Of a stretch of DNA of 8,862 nucleotides, positions 7,209 to 8,862 are shown piece after piece. The translations under genes were made by a program, and so were the position numbers. The notes below the pieces were generated by a model that did not search any database, was not told where the DNA came from, and saw only the letters and a list, made by a program, of their open reading frames with translations. Each line of letters starts with the position of its first letter. Within the stretch, counting starts at the first letter, position 1. This DNA comes from JBBQIY01 sp964618405 (GTDB lineage: Bacteria > Verrucomicrobiota > Kiritimatiellia > RFP12 > UBA3636). The DNA lies in assembly GCA_964618405.1 (NCBI GenBank), contig CAZUAY010000168.1, positions 1-8,862 of the forward strand, written 5' to 3'.

Positions 7209-8777
7209 TTACCGAATCATGATCATTGTCCCCGTATAGACAAACTCGTACGCGCCCATGTCGACGATTCCGGTCATTGTATCCAGCCGTGGATTCCCGT
7301 CCAAGTCAAGATGCCCGATCATCCAAGCCTCATTGTTGCCGGCATTGAGGCAGGGTGAACCTCCACGCAGCCGGTAGTTGCCCGGAATGTGGCTTAAACC
7401 GAACCCGCTACCATTTTCAACAAAACGGGGATCGTCTGCGATGTTGCTTGCATCCCAGCCTTGATAGGCGGTTGTGCAGGTATTGGTGAAAGCAAACGTC
7501 CCCCCATCTCTCACGAGCCAATCGGTTTCATTGGCGTAGACAATACTGTTGCGTATCACGTAGGTTTGTGCTCCAGAGTCGACATCCACGCCACGCGTAT
7601 TCCCGACGATTGTACAACTATCGATGATACAGTCCGCTTTTTGGATATGTACGCCCACATCGCACCCATAAATCAGGCAATTATAGACTGTCCGCGGGCG
7701 ATCAAGCCCCCATTTGCCATACGCAATGGTGCAGTTGGTGTAATGGCCTTGGAACCCGCCACTGCCATTGGGCGCTGTGTTGCTGATGATTGTAGACGCT
7801 GTTGCGCTGGAATGATACACACCACCGCCAAAGCCGAACTGTCCGGGAGTTACAGGGCAGCTGTTGAGTTTTACTGTGCAGTTGGAGAGGATGGTGTTTT
7901 CTCCCGCGCCGCCACCCCGGTCGGCCGTGTTGCCGACGATCGTGCAATCATACGCCCGGCAATAAAGACTCGGCGGGAAGCCCCGAATTCCACCACCGGT
8001 AGAATAGGTTTCACCAATTGCGGTAATTGCGGTATTGTTGGATATTATACAAGCATAAAGTGTCCCGCGGAGGGCACCTGCACCCTGCCCTGCGACGTTC
8101 CCGGCCAACAGGCAGCGATATAGCGTAGCGTCGAATGCGCCGCCTCCAATACTGCGCCCGGGACCAATCCGGTTGCCAATAATATCACAGTCATAATAGC
8201 GCCCATAAGCGACCCCGCCGCCACCGGCACCGTTGGGGCTGTCTCCGTAAGCTGCGTTTCCCGTGATGATGCAGTTGGAGATCGTTGCAAGTGGATTTCT
8301 GGCGTAAACACCTCCGCCACACAGATCTGAAGTAATACCTGTTGTTGCTGTTGCGCCGTTGGTGAGGGTGAAGCCACTCAGTGAGGCACCAGCATCCGAC
8401 ATATAAACACAACGAACCGCTGCTGGCCCATTCGTCGAGACAGGATCCCAGGCACCCTTAATGATCGTGTTTACCGGATCGTTATCCACACTGCGCACCA
8501 AAATTGCTTTGTTGATAACGACGCGATTGCTGCATGAGCCGACGAGTGTCGCGCCCACATCGTAGGTGGCTGCGTAGACCATCACTGTCGACCCGGCCGA
8601 GGCGTAGTCAATCGCGGTCTGAATATCGCCCGCCGCAGAGGCCCGAGTCGCATACGGTTCTTCGCCGTTGTTGCCTTTCTCGACGTAGTGAATAGCAGCC
8701 GTGGCCGACTGAACGAAAACGCTTATAATCGTCGCCCACACCATCAGGGTTACCTGTCTTGCTTCCATCTTATTCAT
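7209..8777 (-). CDS. Secreted right-handed beta-helix, choice-of-anchor Q protein
   Basis: This is a 522-residue protein from the ATG at 8777, chosen because AAAGGA lies six bases upstream and because a signal peptide follows at once (residues 1-27, ending SATA before AIHYVEKG). The frame stays open to 8861, but the longer start would put 28 non-signal residues first. Residues about 28-110 (HYVEKGN, IQTAIDYASAGSTVMV, IIKG) form the usual N-terminal cap of pectate-lyase-like helices. Residues about 130-410 are glycine- and asparagine-rich irregular repeats of the form CxIxGNxAxxGGG (DCTIVGNTADRGGG, YACIISNNTA), typical of parallel beta-helix coils. Residues about 470-513 match the choice-of-anchor Q ending: GSPCLNAGNN, DLDGNPRLD, GIVDMGAYEF. 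The protein ends only nine residues later (YTGTMIMIR) with no visible sorting signal. It is probably a surface or secreted carbohydrate-binding or lyase-like protein. No catalytic residues could be identified, so an enzyme role is not shown. Confidence 0.88.
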   Translation of the reverse strand: MNKMEARQVTLMVWATIISVFVQSATAAIHYVEKGNNGEEPYATRASAAGDIQTAIDYASAGSTVMVYAATYDVGATLVGSCSNRVVINKAILVRSVDNDPVNTIIKGAWDPVSTNGPAAVRCVYMSDAGASLSGFTLTNGATATTGITSDLCGGGVYARNPLATISNCIITGNAAYGDSPNGAGGGGVAYGRYYDCDIIGNRIGPGRSIGGGAFDATLYRCLLAGNVAGQGAGALRGTLYACIISNNTAITAIGETYSTGGGIRGFPPSLYCRAYDCTIVGNTADRGGGAGENTILSNCTVKLNSCPVTPGQFGFGGGVYHSSATASTIISNTAPNGSGGFQGHYTNCTIAYGKWGLDRPRTVYNCLIYGCDVGVHIQKADCIIDSCTIVGNTRGVDVDSGAQTYVIRNSIVYANETDWLVRDGGTFAFTNTCTTAYQGWDASNIADDPRFVENGSGFGLSHIPGNYRLRGGSPCLNAGNNEAWMIGHLDLDGNPRLDTMTGIVDMGAYEFVYTGTMIMIR

Positions 8778-8783
8778 CTTGCG

Positions 8784-8789
8784 TCCTTT
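8784..8789 (-). promoter_or_regulatory. Ribosome binding site AAAGGA deciding the beta-helix start
   Basis: AAAGGA on the minus strand is six bases before the ATG at 8777-8775. It supports that start over the upstream ATGs at 8861 and 8828. The 5-bp hairpin GGGGC-AAGC-GCCCC (8791-8804) lies just upstream of it in the mRNA. Confidence 0.7.
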
Positions 8790-8800
8790 CGGGGCGCTTG

Positions 8801-8811
8801 CCCCCCCCCCC
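8801..8811. repeat. 11-base C homopolymer (G run in the beta-helix leader)
   Basis: Eleven consecutive C residues on the plus strand become a G11 tract in the 5' leader of the leftward beta-helix gene, ending 23 bases before its ATG. Part of the tract pairs with GGGGC at 8791-8795. Tracts of this length are prone to slipped-strand mispairing and to sequencing or assembly length error. Confidence 0.85.
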
Positions 8812-8862
8812 ACCAAGCAGGCTTGCATTGGTGTAATGGGTTTTGTTAATAAAAGTTGCAAC
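8812..8862 (-). other. Upstream end of the beta-helix gene leader; promoter not resolved
   Basis: Read on the minus strand this AT-richer segment contains TTGCAA (8861-8856) and, 17 bases later, CATTAC. Both match the sigma-70 consensus poorly, so no promoter is claimed. The real promoter may lie beyond the window. Confidence 0.25.

Noticed and set aside
7461..8123. Plus-strand frame of 220 codons opposite the beta-helix gene
   Set aside because: Antisense to the repetitive Gly/Asn-rich coding sequence. Its Cys/Ala/Asp-rich translation mirrors the repeats and shows no independent domain.
7700..8420. Possible tandem repeat or CRISPR-like array inside the beta-helix gene
   Set aside because: The periodic segments are degenerate protein repeats (CxIxGNxAxxGGG) of unequal length with no identical DNA repeats or spacers.

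Overview
The window holds four long, probably secreted proteins and almost nothing else. Two rightward genes (368-2770 and about 2867-4540) converge on two leftward genes (8777-7209 and 7122-4657). Base composition is moderately GC-rich in the genes and AT-rich in the first 370 bases. DUF4838 proteins and 'choice-of-anchor Q' right-handed beta-helix proteins together are typical of polysaccharide-degrading Verrucomicrobiota of the Kiritimatiellota/Lentisphaerota type, and also of Planctomycetota. That assignment rests on family knowledge. The window has no rRNA, tRNA or other marker gene that would confirm it.

Layout. Bases 1-367 are non-coding. They hold a perfect 19-bp hairpin with a 3-base loop (14-54), an AT-rich stretch (about 55-199), and a segment (200-360) that looks like the decayed 3' end of a beta-helix gene. 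Then comes DUF4838 protein A (368-2770), followed after about 100 bases by an unrecognised secreted protein with a conserved-looking NGTYIGGNHG block (2867-4540). A 116-base convergent intergenic region carries two overlapping imperfect hairpins. On the minus strand the beta-helix protein (8777-7209) lies upstream of DUF4838 protein B (7122-4657), 86 bases apart. The two probably form one transcription unit, each with the same AAAGGA-N6-ATG ribosome-binding arrangement. An 11-base C run (G run in the mRNA) sits 24 bases before the beta-helix start codon.

How the genes may work together. All four proteins begin with export-signal-like segments. Two are paralogues with the GH67-type N-terminal domain plus DUF4838 architecture associated with glycoside hydrolases, and one has a beta-helix fold common in carbohydrate-binding or carbohydrate-cleaving proteins. 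The simplest reading is a small extracytoplasmic glycan-processing locus. No transporter, regulator, sulfatase or SusC/SusD pair is visible. The substrate cannot be read from the sequence. The most interesting points are the unrecognised 557-residue protein, the possible duplication of a [beta-helix - DUF4838] module with loss of one beta-helix copy, and the homopolymer tract in the beta-helix gene leader.
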